Positions 24,457 through 33,081 are shown, counted from the first letter of the stretch. The stretch: 64,000 nucleotides of DNA from UBA7803 sp040219135 (GCA_040219135.1 JAVJTA010000003.1:310001-374000), one strand, 5' to 3'. Numbers and translations are program-made. Notes: generated by a model from the sequence alone, not told the origin.

Positions 24457-25688
24457 GCCGGCCCGTGCTGGTGGTCGACAACCAGGCGGCCGGCAGCGGA
24501 TTCATTGCCGTATGCGTGGCGTCCCTGGAGGGTGTCGGCCGGACCACGGGCCTGCTGGGCAGCGAAGCCGCAGGGGCTGCCACCAACGAGTACGCCCGCC
24601 GCCTCGGCCAGGTGCTGCGCCCCGACGATCAGCTCGTACAGATTCACGACGCCAAGCACTGCCTGCTGATCCGCGGACTCAAGGACCGCAATCACGCGAG
24701 GCTCGCCGGCATGAAGCTGGAGCGGCTGTTCGCAGAGCCGTTCGAGTATCAGAGCGTCGCGATTCCGCTGGAGGTCCGCGCCGGGATTGCCTGTGGCGAT
24801 GGCAGCGAGGCCGATGCCGAAGCCCTGTTCCGGGCTGCGGAGACCGCCCGGGAGGCGGCGCGCAGCCGCGACAAGGTCTTCGAGCTGGCGAACGACACGG
24901 TGATCGGCGACATGCGCCGCGTCTGGCAGCTCAACGATGAAGTCGACGAGGCCCTGTTCCAGCATCAGCTGAAGCTCTACTACCAGCCGAAGGTGGCTGC
25001 CGACGGCCATCAGCTGTGCGGCGCGGAAGGTCTGGTGCGCTGGGAGCATCCGGACGGACTGCTGAACCCGGGCCAGTTCCTGCCGCACCTGGAACGCGAA
25101 AAGATGATCGCGCTGACCCGCCACGTGGTGCGCCAGTCGATACGAGATCTGGCGGCGAATCCCTGGCTGCCGCCGCTGTCGATCAACCTGGATCCGGATG
25201 CCACCGATGAGCCGGCGCTGATTCAGCTCATTCACGACGAGCTGACGCTGTGGAACGTCGATGCGAGCCGCCTGGTCGTGGAGATCACCGAGAACGGCAT
25301 CGTCCGCAATGTCGAACGCCTGCTCGGCGACTTCGCCGAACTGCGTGGACGTGGCGTGCGCATCTCCATGGACGACTTCGGTACCGGCAGTTCCTCCCTG
25401 GCGCAGTTCCGCAACCTGCTGGTGGACGAGCTGAAGATCGACCGCAGCTTCGTCAACAACATCGAGCATGACGAAGCCAACCGCTATCTGGCCGGACTGA
25501 TCATCGATCTCGGCCACTATTTCGGCATGTCGGTGGTGGCCGAGGGTGTGGAGACGCGTCAGGCGGCCGATGTCCTGCTGGAGGCGGGCTGCGATTCCCT
25601 GCAGGGCTTCTACTTCAGTCCGCCGATTCCGCTCGAGGAGTTCTCGCGCTGGGCCGCAGGCCGCGAGCGGCCCCCGGACTGCGCCTGA
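24453..25688 (+). CDS. EAL-domain protein with degenerate N-terminal GGDEF-like region
   Basis: A 411-residue protein translated from GTG within the stop of the HD-GYP gene. Residues ~1-150 have the size of a GGDEF domain but no GGDEF motif. The EAL domain (~165-405) retains D307-D308-FGTG, the ITEN and VAEGVET motifs and QGFYFSPPI; the EAL signature itself is E192-G193-L194, keeping the metal-binding Glu. It may therefore hydrolyse cyclic-di-GMP or act as a receptor. Coupled expression with the preceding HD-GYP protein and position beside pilY1/pilSR suggest a role in pilus-related cyclic-di-GMP control. Confidence 0.88.
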   Translation: MSRPVLVVDNQAAGSGFIAVCVASLEGVGRTTGLLGSEAAGAATNEYARRLGQVLRPDDQLVQIHDAKHCLLIRGLKDRNHARLAGMKLERLFAEPFEYQSVAIPLEVRAGIACGDGSEADAEALFRAAETAREAARSRDKVFELANDTVIGDMRRVWQLNDEVDEALFQHQLKLYYQPKVAADGHQLCGAEGLVRWEHPDGLLNPGQFLPHLEREKMIALTRHVVRQSIRDLAANPWLPPLSINLDPDATDEPALIQLIHDELTLWNVDASRLVVEITENGIVRNVERLLGDFAELRGRGVRISMDDFGTGSSSLAQFRNLLVDELKIDRSFVNNIEHDEANRYLAGLIIDLGHYFGMSVVAEGVETRQAADVLLEAGCDSLQGFYFSPPIPLEEFSRWAAGRERPPDCA

Positions 25689-25694
25689 CGCCGT

Positions 25695-26258
25695 TCACGG
25701 CGGGCAACGCACGTTGCGTCCGCTGGCATCTTCCACGATCCCGTCACCGTCGCTGTCCCGGGCCGGCCGTGCCCGCCCCTGGACGTTGATGACTGCCATT
25801 CTCGCAGCGCTGGCTTCCGACCCCGGTGGGCAGTAGAGGAAGCTGCCGTTCTGCCATCGGGTGAAGCCCCGGGGATGGAACTGCAGATAGCTGCGGTTGC
25901 GGAAAGAACGCCAGTAGATCCGTTCGCCCGGTGCCAGTTCGGGCAGCGCGGTGACCACCCGGTCGGCCGGGTCGAGGCGTCCGTCCGCGTCTTCGTCGAT
26001 GAACAGCACGAACCCGCGATGCCACTGGTTCCGGCCCAGGCAACCGCTGCTGAGGCCCGGGCACAGGGTCACTACCCGGCCGGAGCTGATGGCCAGCGAC
26101 CGCGCCGAGGCGATCGCGCCGAGCAGCTGGTTCAGCGCGGCCGTTCCGCGCCAGGACGTTGCCAGACCGTGGAACGCGGGCAGGGCCAGAGCCAGCACGA
26201 CGGCGGCCACAGTCAGCGCGGCGAGGAGTTCGACCAGGGTGTATCCGCGCTTGGCCAT
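25695..26258 (-). CDS. FimT/GspH-family pseudopilin
   Basis: A 187-residue prepilin with very short leader MAKRG cut before YTLVELLAALTVAAVVLALA; Glu+5 is present and residue +1 is Tyr rather than Phe. The GAIASARSLAISSGRVVTLC segment marks the GspH/FimT family, and cysteines at the middle and C-terminus (CPGLSSGC, CPP) may form disulfides. The DSDGDGIVED stretch could bind calcium. In Legionella and Acinetobacter FimT proteins bind DNA during natural transformation, a possible role here. It lies 6 bp from the convergent EAL gene and 93 bp downstream of pilR on the same strand. Confidence 0.88.
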   Translation of the reverse strand: MAKRGYTLVELLAALTVAAVVLALALPAFHGLATSWRGTAALNQLLGAIASARSLAISSGRVVTLCPGLSSGCLGRNQWHRGFVLFIDEDADGRLDPADRVVTALPELAPGERIYWRSFRNRSYLQFHPRGFTRWQNGSFLYCPPGSEASAARMAVINVQGRARPARDSDGDGIVEDASGRNVRCPP

Positions 26259-26351
26259 GGCGCCATTGCAGCGCCGCGCCGTGGCCGCTGACAGCAGATC
26301 CGGCCGCCGCCGGGCGTGATCCGGCGCCGTCGGCTGCTGTCCGCCCGGAAC

Positions 26352-27806
26352 TCACTCCAGATCGAGCTTCTTCAATCGGTAGCGCAGCGCCCGGAAGGTG
26401 ATGCCCAGTTGCTTGGCCGCCGCCGTCTTGTTCCAGCGGGTGGCTTCCAGTGCTTCGGTGATGAGCGTGCGCTCGATCTTATCCAGATAGGACTCCAGCG
26501 ATTCGCCGGCGGGGAGGTGCACGGCAGGCGCCGGCGCGGCACCCGCCGGGTCGGCGCTGGCGTCGTCGAGACCCGCCGCCGGCGCTGCGACGGCCTGCGG
26601 CGTCGGCGTCTCTGCTGCCGGCCCGAGCTGCAGATCAGAGGGGCGGATGGTGCCGCCCTCGCAGAGCGTGAACGCCCGCTCCAGGACGTTTTCCAGCTCA
26701 CGCACGTTGCCCGGAAACCGGTGCTGCTGAAGCGCGCGCATCGCGTCGGCATCGATGCGCGGCAGCGCTTCGCCGTAGTCCGCGGAGAGACGCTCGAGTA
26801 TCTGCGCGGCCAGTTCCGGGATGTCGTCGCGCCGCTCGCGCAGGCTGGGAATGGCCAGCTCGATCACGTTCAGACGGTAGAACAGGTCCTGACGGAACCG
26901 ACCGTTCGCCACCTCGTTAGCCAGATCCTTGTGGGTGGCGCAGAGAATCCGCACGTCGGTGGCGTGCTCCTGGGCGGAGCCGACGGCCCGCACCGCTTTC
27001 TCCTGAATGACGCGCAGCAGTTTCACCTGCATCGGCAGCGGCAGATCGGCGACCTCGTCGAGAAACAGGGTGCCGCCCTCGGCCGCCTGAAACAGACCCT
27101 GCTTGTCGGCGACGGCACCGGTGAAGCTGCCCTTCACGTGACCGAACAGCTCGCTCTCCATGAGTTCCCCGGGAATCGCGCCGCAGTTGACGGCGACGAA
27201 CGGGGCTTCGCCCCGGGGCCCCTGCTCGTGAATGAGGCGGGCGGCCACTTCCTTGCCGGATCCCGATTCGCCGCTGAGATAGATCGGTGCCTGGCTCCGG
27301 GCCAGCTTGCCGATCTGGGAACGCAGCCGATCCATGACCGCTGATGTGCCGATCAGCCGGGTGCCGGTTTCCCGTGACCCGTCGTCGACGTCGGCGAGCT
27401 TCAGCGCCGCGTCCACCAGGGCGCGAAGCTGTTCCAGCTCCACCGGTTTCTGCAGAAAGTCGAAGGCCCCGGCCTTCAGGGCCGAGATGGCCACGTCCAT
27501 GCTGCCGAACGCGGTGATCACCGCGACCGGCAGCTGCGGGTGGTTCTCGCCGATGAATCTGACCAGATCGACGCCGTTGCCGTCCGGGAGCTGCAGGTCG
27601 GTGAGGCACAGATCGAAGCTGCGCTCGGCCAGCAGCGCACGCGCGTGGCTCAGGTCGGCGGCGGCGATCGTGCTGATCCCCATCCGGCCCAGGGTGATCT
27701 CGAGGAGTTCGCGGATGTCGGGCTCGTCGTCCACGACCAGCGCCTGTTTCTCGGCCGGTCTGTCCGCCTTCCGGTCCTCTGTCTTTTCCGCTTTTCGTTC
27801 CGGCAT
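26352..27806 (-). CDS. pilR: Sigma54-dependent response regulator PilR
   Basis: A 484-residue NtrC-family activator. The receiver domain (~20-135) has phosphoacceptor D70 in CLTDLQLPDG; the AAA+ domain (~150-390) has Walker A GESGSGKE and the sigma54-contact loop GSFTGA; a C-terminal Fis-type helix-turn-helix ends the protein (NKTAAAKQLGITFRALRYRL). A basic, low-complexity N-terminal ~20 residues precedes the receiver. Pairing with the PilS kinase immediately upstream supports PilR, which in Pseudomonas activates pilA transcription. The pilA target is not in the window. Confidence 0.93.
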   Translation of the reverse strand: MPERKAEKTEDRKADRPAEKQALVVDDEPDIRELLEITLGRMGISTIAAADLSHARALLAERSFDLCLTDLQLPDGNGVDLVRFIGENHPQLPVAVITAFGSMDVAISALKAGAFDFLQKPVELEQLRALVDAALKLADVDDGSRETGTRLIGTSAVMDRLRSQIGKLARSQAPIYLSGESGSGKEVAARLIHEQGPRGEAPFVAVNCGAIPGELMESELFGHVKGSFTGAVADKQGLFQAAEGGTLFLDEVADLPLPMQVKLLRVIQEKAVRAVGSAQEHATDVRILCATHKDLANEVANGRFRQDLFYRLNVIELAIPSLRERRDDIPELAAQILERLSADYGEALPRIDADAMRALQQHRFPGNVRELENVLERAFTLCEGGTIRPSDLQLGPAAETPTPQAVAAPAAGLDDASADPAGAAPAPAVHLPAGESLESYLDKIERTLITEALEATRWNKTAAAKQLGITFRALRYRLKKLDLE

Positions 27807-27844
27807 GTGGGGTGGCTCCTGTCAGTCCGTTTTCGAGCCCGGCG

Positions 27845-29473
27845 TCAGGCGGTGATGCGATCCGGATGGCTGAAGACGATCCGGAAGCAGGCGCCGCCGG
27901 TCTCGTGGCGATAGTACGTGAGCCGCGCCTGGTTGGCCTCGCAGAGTTCCCGCGAGATGTACAGCCCCAGTCCCGTTCCGGATCGTGCGGTGGTGTAGAA
28001 CGGTTCGAACAGGCGCTCCACATACTCGGCGGGCACGCCGGGTCCGCAGTCGATCACGTTCAGGTAGGGCCGCTCCGTGCGTGGGTCGACGCCGCCGTGC
28101 AGGCGCACCAGCGGTCGGCCGTCGGCATCGTTCCGGCCATGGCGAACGGCGTTGCTGACCAGGTTGGTCAACACCTGGTCGAGCTGGCCCTTGTCGATGC
28201 GGACCTCGGTATCCGGCGGATCGAACTCGATGCGGATGTCCGCGTCGACGCCGGTTTCCTTCTGGGTGGCGACGAAGCTGGCGAGGTGCTCCCTGAGCAC
28301 CAGGCGCACCGGGCTCGGCGGGCGCCGTCGCGACGTCTCCAGCACGTTCTCGATCACGCCGTTCATGCGCAGACAGTGGTCGCGGATGATCTCGGTGAGT
28401 CGGTGGTCGCCTGGCGCGAGGTCCTGGGACTCGCGCAGCAGCTGGGCGGCGTGGCTGATGGCGCCCAGCGGATTGCGGATCTCGTGGGCGATACTGGCCG
28501 ACAGCCGACCGAGGGCGGCGAGCTTGAGCTGCTGGGCCTGCTGCTGCACTTCGGAAGTGTCCTCGAGAAAGATGGTGACGTCCGCCAGCGGATCGTCGCT
28601 GCGCACCGGCAGGAAATTGATGCGGATCTCCGGCGTCTCGGGCCTCACCTGAAACGGCGGGACCCGGATTTCGGTATTGGCGCGCCAGGCATTCAGGTGC
28701 GTCTCGAGCGGTTCGGGCAGGAACATCAGGTCGTCTTCGCTCGACAGGCCGAGCAGCGCCCGGGCCGACTGATTCGCCATGCGCACCCGGTTGGCGGCGT
28801 CCACCAGGACGATGCCGGTGCGCATGCGCTGGACGATCTGACGATTCACCCGCTCGAGGTCGGCGAGTTCGGCCGCCTGGGTAAGGGCGCGTATGTCGTT
28901 GTCGCGAACCCGCTGCGACAGGTACTGCAGCGCGAGCGCTGCGGCGAAGCACATGGCACCGAGCACGCCGGCCTGGAAATAGTCGTCGTGGAGGTCCGGC
29001 GCGGACAGCGAGATGTAGAACTCCTGGTAGAGCACGGCGATGGCTGCTGCGGCGGCCAGCAGCAGCGCGCGCCGGCCCGTCACGAGGATCGCGCCGGTTG
29101 CCACCGACACGAGGACGAGCAGGCCGATTCCGCTGCCGACCCCGCCGCTGAAGTACATCAGTGCCGTCAGCGCAACGATGTCGTAGAGAGCGAGCCCGGT
29201 TGCCAGCGCCTGGGTGTGGAAGAACCGTCGCGGGATGGTCTGCAGCAGCACCACGCTGACGACGTTGATGGCGCAATAGATGAGGGCGCTGCGCAGGTAC
29301 GCCATGGGATCCAGCTCGCCCAGCGCGCTGCCGGAGAAATTCTGCAGAAACAGAGTCGTGAGCCCGAGGCCGACCAGCAGCCGGTAGTAGCTGTAGATCT
29401 TCAGCAGGCTGAGGTTGAGCGCGTAGCGGCGGCGCTCGATCTCGTCGATGATTTCCGCGCGATGGGCCAGCAT
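27845..29473 (-). CDS. pilS: Sensor histidine kinase PilS
   Basis: A 542-residue membrane kinase. About six hydrophobic segments occupy residues ~20-200, as in PilS; a PAS-like domain (~215-320, GIVLVDAANRVRMANQSA) leads to the HisKA dimerisation domain with phosphorylated His in SASIAHEIRNPLGA and the ATPase domain with N-box LVSNAVRHG and G2 box GTGLGLYISREL. It sits 38 bp upstream of pilR in one operon. In Pseudomonas PilS senses pilin levels in the inner membrane. A duplicated 14-bp sequence lies just upstream of the start. Confidence 0.93.
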   Translation of the reverse strand: MLAHRAEIIDEIERRRYALNLSLLKIYSYYRLLVGLGLTTLFLQNFSGSALGELDPMAYLRSALIYCAINVVSVVLLQTIPRRFFHTQALATGLALYDIVALTALMYFSGGVGSGIGLLVLVSVATGAILVTGRRALLLAAAAAIAVLYQEFYISLSAPDLHDDYFQAGVLGAMCFAAALALQYLSQRVRDNDIRALTQAAELADLERVNRQIVQRMRTGIVLVDAANRVRMANQSARALLGLSSEDDLMFLPEPLETHLNAWRANTEIRVPPFQVRPETPEIRINFLPVRSDDPLADVTIFLEDTSEVQQQAQQLKLAALGRLSASIAHEIRNPLGAISHAAQLLRESQDLAPGDHRLTEIIRDHCLRMNGVIENVLETSRRRPPSPVRLVLREHLASFVATQKETGVDADIRIEFDPPDTEVRIDKGQLDQVLTNLVSNAVRHGRNDADGRPLVRLHGGVDPRTERPYLNVIDCGPGVPAEYVERLFEPFYTTARSGTGLGLYISRELCEANQARLTYYRHETGGACFRIVFSHPDRITA

Positions 29474-29508
29474 CAGGGTCCGGTCGGGACGCGAGTCCTT
29501 TCAGTCTA

Positions 29509-29538
29509 TCCTTAAGACTAGCTGTCCTTAAGACTAGC
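29509..29538. repeat. Tandem 14-bp direct repeat upstream of pilS
   Basis: TCCTTAAGACTAGC occurs at 29509-29522 and again at 29525-29538, a period of 16 bp, inside the short gap between bamD and pilS (same strand). Each copy contains the palindrome CTTAAG. The spacing, about one and a half helical turns, and location 36-65 bp before the pilS start suggest a regulator-binding site, but its partner is unknown. Confidence 0.7.
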
Positions 29539-29572
29539 GCACTGCGCCAGACAGCCCGGCAGCAGTGCGAGG

Positions 29573-30517
29573 TTACCCCTGATCGCGGCGCTGCAGTTTG
29601 ATCGGTGGGGGTACGTCGGGGCGATCCAGCAACCCGAGGGTCATGATGTTGGTCCACGACCGGTCGCGGTTGAGGATCTGTTCGGCCAGAACCAGGTTGC
29701 CGTCGCTGTCGAAGGCGTCGTAGTCGGGAAAGTTGACTGACAGCACCCGCAGCGCGTCGTTGGCTGCGTCTTCGAGACCGAGCTTGTAGTTGGCTTCGAC
29801 CAGTACGGCCAGCGCGTCGGGAACCACATCTGCCTTGGAGTAGTTCTCGACGATGTAGCGTGCGCGGTTGGCCGCGGCGACGTAGGCCCGGCGTTCCATG
29901 TAGAACGTGGCGACGTGGAGTTCGTGGCGGGCCAGAAGATCGCGCAGGAACAGCATGCGCTTGCGCGCGTCGGGCGCGTACGGGCTGTCGGGAAAGCGCG
30001 TCAGCAGTTCGGTGAATTCGGCATAGGCTTCGCGAGCCGAGGTCATCTCGCGTTTGGCGATGTCGGTGGCGAACAGACGGTCGATCAGGCCGCGGTTCTT
30101 GTTGAACGACGCCAGCCCCTTCAAATAGTAGGCATAGTCGACATTCGCGCTCTGCGGGTGCAGGCGGATGAATCGATCCGCAGCGCTACGCGCCGCCTCC
30201 GGATCGAAGCCCATGTAGTGGGCGTAGATCAGCTCGAGCTGCGCCTGTTCGGCGTAGCGGCCGAACGGAAACCGCGCCTCCAGCTGTTCCAGATTCTCCA
30301 CCGCCTGCTGGTAGTTGCCGGCCGCAAGACTGCGCTGGACGTTGCGGTAGAGAAGCTGCTCGGTGGCGTTGAGATCGGCTTCGGGATCGTCTTCATCGTC
30401 GTCCCCGCCCCAGAACGGGATCAGCGAGCAGCCGCCCAGCAGGACCAGGGCGAGCAGCACCCAGAGCAGTCGCCCCGGCATCGGGGAGGACTGGCGCATC
30501 GTCCTGGCCGGTTTCAT
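29573..30517 (-). CDS. bamD: Outer membrane assembly lipoprotein BamD
   Basis: A 314-residue lipoprotein of the beta-barrel assembly machinery. The signal peptide ends in lipobox LLGGC with Cys30; a short acidic linker (GDDDEDDPEA) precedes five TPR-like helical repeats (YRNVQRSLAAGNYQQAVENL, ARFPFGRYAEQAQLELIYAHY, RFIRLHPQSANVDYAYYLKG). ATG at 30515-30517 is used; an upstream TTG 18 bp earlier is possible and closer to the GGAG sequence. Divergent from rluD, the conserved bamD/rluD arrangement of Gammaproteobacteria. Confidence 0.95.
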   Translation of the reverse strand: MKPARTMRQSSPMPGRLLWVLLALVLLGGCSLIPFWGGDDDEDDPEADLNATEQLLYRNVQRSLAAGNYQQAVENLEQLEARFPFGRYAEQAQLELIYAHYMGFDPEAARSAADRFIRLHPQSANVDYAYYLKGLASFNKNRGLIDRLFATDIAKREMTSAREAYAEFTELLTRFPDSPYAPDARKRMLFLRDLLARHELHVATFYMERRAYVAAANRARYIVENYSKADVVPDALAVLVEANYKLGLEDAANDALRVLSVNFPDYDAFDSDGNLVLAEQILNRDRSWTNIMTLGLLDRPDVPPPIKLQRRDQG

Positions 30518-30580
30518 GAAATCCGTTCGCTCCAATTGATCCGCGGGGCAAACCCCGGGAGACTAGCCGACAACCCGGCC

Positions 30581-30608
30581 ACTTTAATGATCTCGAGCCG
30601 CCTTGCAA
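30581..30608 (-). promoter_or_regulatory. Possible bamD promoter
   Basis: On the minus strand TTGCAA (30603-30608) and TAAAGT (30581-30586) are separated by 16 bp in the bamD/rluD divergent gap, giving a start about 57 nt before the bamD ATG. Each hexamer matches consensus at four positions, so this is only a moderate prediction. Confidence 0.35.
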
Positions 30609-30627
30609 CCGAATCGCACCATACACC

Positions 30628-31599
30628 ATGCCCACCATGCGACGCGTTAGTCGTGAGGACACCGTTCCAGCGGCGCTCGGCGGCGAGCGCGTCGACCGGG
30701 TCGCGGCGGAGCTGTTCGGCGAGTACTCCCGGGCGCTGCTGAGTCGCTGGATCCAGGAAGGTGCGCTCACGGTGGACGGTGCCGCGGTGAAGCCGAAGCT
30801 CCGGCTGGTGGGTGGCGAGACGCTGCGGCTCGACGCCGAGATCGTCCCGCGCGAGGACTGGAGTGCAGCGGACGAGGTGGCGTTCCGCGTGGTCCACGAG
30901 GATGCGGCGTTACTCGTCATCGACAAGCCCGCGGGCCTGGTCGTGCATCCCGGGGCCGGAAATCCGCGCGGGACGCTGGTCAACGGCCTGCTCAATCGAT
31001 TCCCGGAACTCGCCCACCTGGCGCGGGCGGGTATCGTTCACCGGCTCGACAAGGACACCAGCGGCCTGCTGGTGGTGGCGCGGACCCTCGAATCCCAGCA
31101 TGCCCTCGGCAAGATGATGGCCCGGCGCGAGGTGTCGCGCCGTTACCTGGCCGTTGTCGAAGGCATCCTCGATGCTGCGACGACGCTGGATCAGCCGATC
31201 GGCCGCGATCCGCTGCGGCGCACCCGGCAGGCGGTGCGCGACGATGGCCGTCCGGCGCTCACCCGGGTACGGCCGCTGCAGCGGTTCCGCGCCCACACTC
31301 TGGTCGAGGCGGAACTCGGGACCGGACGAACCCACCAGATCCGGGTGCATCTCGCCGCCGCCGGTCATCCGCTGGTGGGCGACGCCCGCTACGGTGCCCG
31401 CATGCGCCTGCCGGCGCAGGCGGATCCGGAGACGGTCGCCCGGCTGCGTGGCTTCCAGCGTCAGGCGCTGCACGCCTGGAAGCTGCGCTTGCGGCATCCG
31501 GACAGTGGCCGCGAGCTGCGGCTGCGGGCCGATGCTCCGGCAGATCTGGCGGCGCTGATCGGGTCGCTGACCGCGGACTTCGATGCACATGCTGACTGA
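30628..31599 (+). CDS. rluD: 23S rRNA pseudouridine synthase RluD
   Basis: A 323-residue RluA-family enzyme that makes pseudouridines 1911/1915/1917 in helix 69 of 23S rRNA. An S4-like RNA-binding domain (~18-75, RVDRVAAELFGEYSRALLSRW) precedes the catalytic domain with HRLDKDTSGLLVV, whose Asp141 is the expected nucleophile, and RTHQIRVHLAAAGHPLVGD. It overlaps pgeF by 17 bp, consistent with the rluD-pgeF pair in E. coli (yfiH). Confidence 0.96.
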   Translation: MPTMRRVSREDTVPAALGGERVDRVAAELFGEYSRALLSRWIQEGALTVDGAAVKPKLRLVGGETLRLDAEIVPREDWSAADEVAFRVVHEDAALLVIDKPAGLVVHPGAGNPRGTLVNGLLNRFPELAHLARAGIVHRLDKDTSGLLVVARTLESQHALGKMMARREVSRRYLAVVEGILDAATTLDQPIGRDPLRRTRQAVRDDGRPALTRVRPLQRFRAHTLVEAELGTGRTHQIRVHLAAAGHPLVGDARYGARMRLPAQADPETVARLRGFQRQALHAWKLRLRHPDSGRELRLRADAPADLAALIGSLTADFDAHAD

Positions 31600-32368
31600 G
31601 CTGCCGGCGTCGTGGGTGGCACCGCCCGCGGCGTTCTGGCCCGCCGGGGTCAGGGCGCTGACCACCAGCCGCATCGGCCCCGACGGCGGGGCGTCGTGGA
31701 ACCTGGCGGACCACGTGGGAGACGACCCTGCGCGGGTGGCGGGAAACCGGCGGGTGCTGATGCAGCGTACCGGCGTCGGCGCGGTGCAGTGGCTGGCGCA
31801 GGTGCACGGATCGCGCTGCATCGAGGCGACACCGGCCCGCGTCGACCGCGTTCCCGAGGCGGACGCCGCCTGGACCCGCCATGCGCAGCTTGGCCTGGCG
31901 GTGCTCAGCGCCGACTGCGTACCGGTGGTCGTCTGCGACCGGGCCGGCACGCTGGTGGGCGTGGCCCATGGCGGCTGGCGCGGGCTGGTCGGCGGGGTGC
32001 TGGAGGGTCTGATCGCTGCGCTGCCGGTGGCGCCGTCCGAACTGGTGGCCTGGCTGGGCCCTGCCATCGGCCCCGGCGCTTACGAAGTCGGCGGCGATGT
32101 CGTTGATGCGGTGGCCGCCATGGACGCGGGCGGCGAGCTGGTGAACGCCTGCTTCCGGGCGAGCGATCCGGCGCCGGGGAAAGGAGCCGATGCCGGCAGA
32201 GTCCGCCTGGATCTGTTCGCACTCGGTGAGCAGCTGCTGCGGCGGGCGGGCGTTCGCGAGGTGCTGGGCGGACGCTGGTGCACCTACTCGGACGAGCGCT
32301 GGTTTTCCTATCGGCGTGAAGGGCGGACCGGGCGCATGGCCACGCTGGCCTGGCTGGAAGCGCGCTAG
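31583..32368 (+). CDS. pgeF: Peptidoglycan editing factor PgeF (YfiH, multicopper-polyphenol-oxidase fold)
   Basis: A 261-residue protein of the YfiH/DUF152 family that removes mis-incorporated serine-containing peptidoglycan precursors. Conserved metal or catalytic residues are visible in QVHGSRC, LSADCVPVVV and GVAHGGWRGLVGG, and the C-terminal CTYSDERWFSYRREG is typical. Start ATG at 31583 or 31589. It forms a pair with rluD. clpB, which follows in E. coli, is absent; a convergent DUF4124 gene lies 10 bp away. Confidence 0.95.
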   Translation: MHMLTELPASWVAPPAAFWPAGVRALTTSRIGPDGGASWNLADHVGDDPARVAGNRRVLMQRTGVGAVQWLAQVHGSRCIEATPARVDRVPEADAAWTRHAQLGLAVLSADCVPVVVCDRAGTLVGVAHGGWRGLVGGVLEGLIAALPVAPSELVAWLGPAIGPGAYEVGGDVVDAVAAMDAGGELVNACFRASDPAPGKGADAGRVRLDLFALGEQLLRRAGVREVLGGRWCTYSDERWFSYRREGRTGRMATLAWLEAR

Positions 32369-32378
32369 CCTGCTGCTC

Positions 32379-32855
32379 CTAGCGGCTGGCGGTGTCCACG
32401 CAGTTCGAGGCGACCGCGCGCTGGGCGTCGTCGATGCGCGATTGACGCTCCTCGTCCGGCATCACCCGCTCCACCCCGTCGTCTCCGACCACGCGGATAC
32501 GGCCGCGGGAGGTCAGCCGCTGCAGCACGTTGCGCGCCTCATCGCAGTTCGCCTCACGCACCCGGGCAATCTCTTCCTGACGGGCCCGTTCGGCCGCCTT
32601 GAGATCGGACAGCATCTGCTCCTGCTTTTCGGTGAGCGGTGCGTCGCCGTCTGACCGGGAGGCGTCGGTCACCGCCGGTCGGGGATCGTCGATGCGTCGA
32701 CCGGTGTCGGCACTGACCAGCACCGCGTCCACCCCCTCGGGTTTGAGCTGCGTGTAGTTCACGACGCCGTTCTCGTCGACCCAGCGGTACACGGAAGCGC
32801 CCATCATCAGCGGTGTGATGCACAGGACGATGGCGATGTGGCGGGTGAGGCGCAT
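32379..32855 (-). CDS. DUF4124 domain protein
   Basis: A 158-residue exported protein. After a signal-like segment (MRLTRHIAIVLCITPLMMGA) comes the DUF4124 motif ASVYRWVDENGVVNYTQLKPEG, a small beta module found in many gammaproteobacterial envelope proteins. The rest is charged and probably helical (LTEKQEQMLSDLKAAERARQ). Two C-terminal cysteines may pair. Function is unknown. Start ATG at 32853-32855 is chosen to expose the signal peptide. Convergent with pgeF. Confidence 0.8.
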   Translation of the reverse strand: MRLTRHIAIVLCITPLMMGASVYRWVDENGVVNYTQLKPEGVDAVLVSADTGRRIDDPRPAVTDASRSDGDAPLTEKQEQMLSDLKAAERARQEEIARVREANCDEARNVLQRLTSRGRIRVVGDDGVERVMPDEERQSRIDDAQRAVASNCVDTASR

Positions 32856-32948
32856 CGATCGTGGTCTCCAAGTGTCCCGGGCCCGTTCGACCCGGCTGGA
32901 CGTTGGGCGGGCGGCAGCGCGCATTTTCCGACCGTCGCCGCCCTCAGT

Positions 32949-32986
32949 TAACCATAGCTAACCATAGCAGCATTCCATAGCAGCAT
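32949..32986. repeat. Short AT-rich tandem repeats
   Basis: TAACCATAGC is repeated head-to-tail (32949-32958, 32959-32968) and CCATAGCAGCAT occurs at 32962-32973 and 32975-32986. They lie in the 392-bp gap between the DUF4124 gene and ilvI, about 95 bp upstream of the first and 262 bp upstream of the second. They could be regulator sites or slippage products. Confidence 0.6.
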
Positions 32987-33052
32987 CGGGCGGCAGCAAA
33001 GGGATGCTACGTTTCCGCGTCCGGGAATTTAGCGAGCCACGTCGCAGTTTCG

Positions 33053-33081
33053 TTGACACGGCCCAATCGAACCTCAAGAAT
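33053..33081 (+). promoter_or_regulatory. Predicted sigma70 promoter of ilvI
   Basis: A perfect -35 TTGACA (33053-33058) and a -10 AAGAAT (33076-33081, four of six matches) are separated by 17 bp. Transcription would begin near 33088, leaving a leader of about 160 nt before ilvI. Confidence 0.6.
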
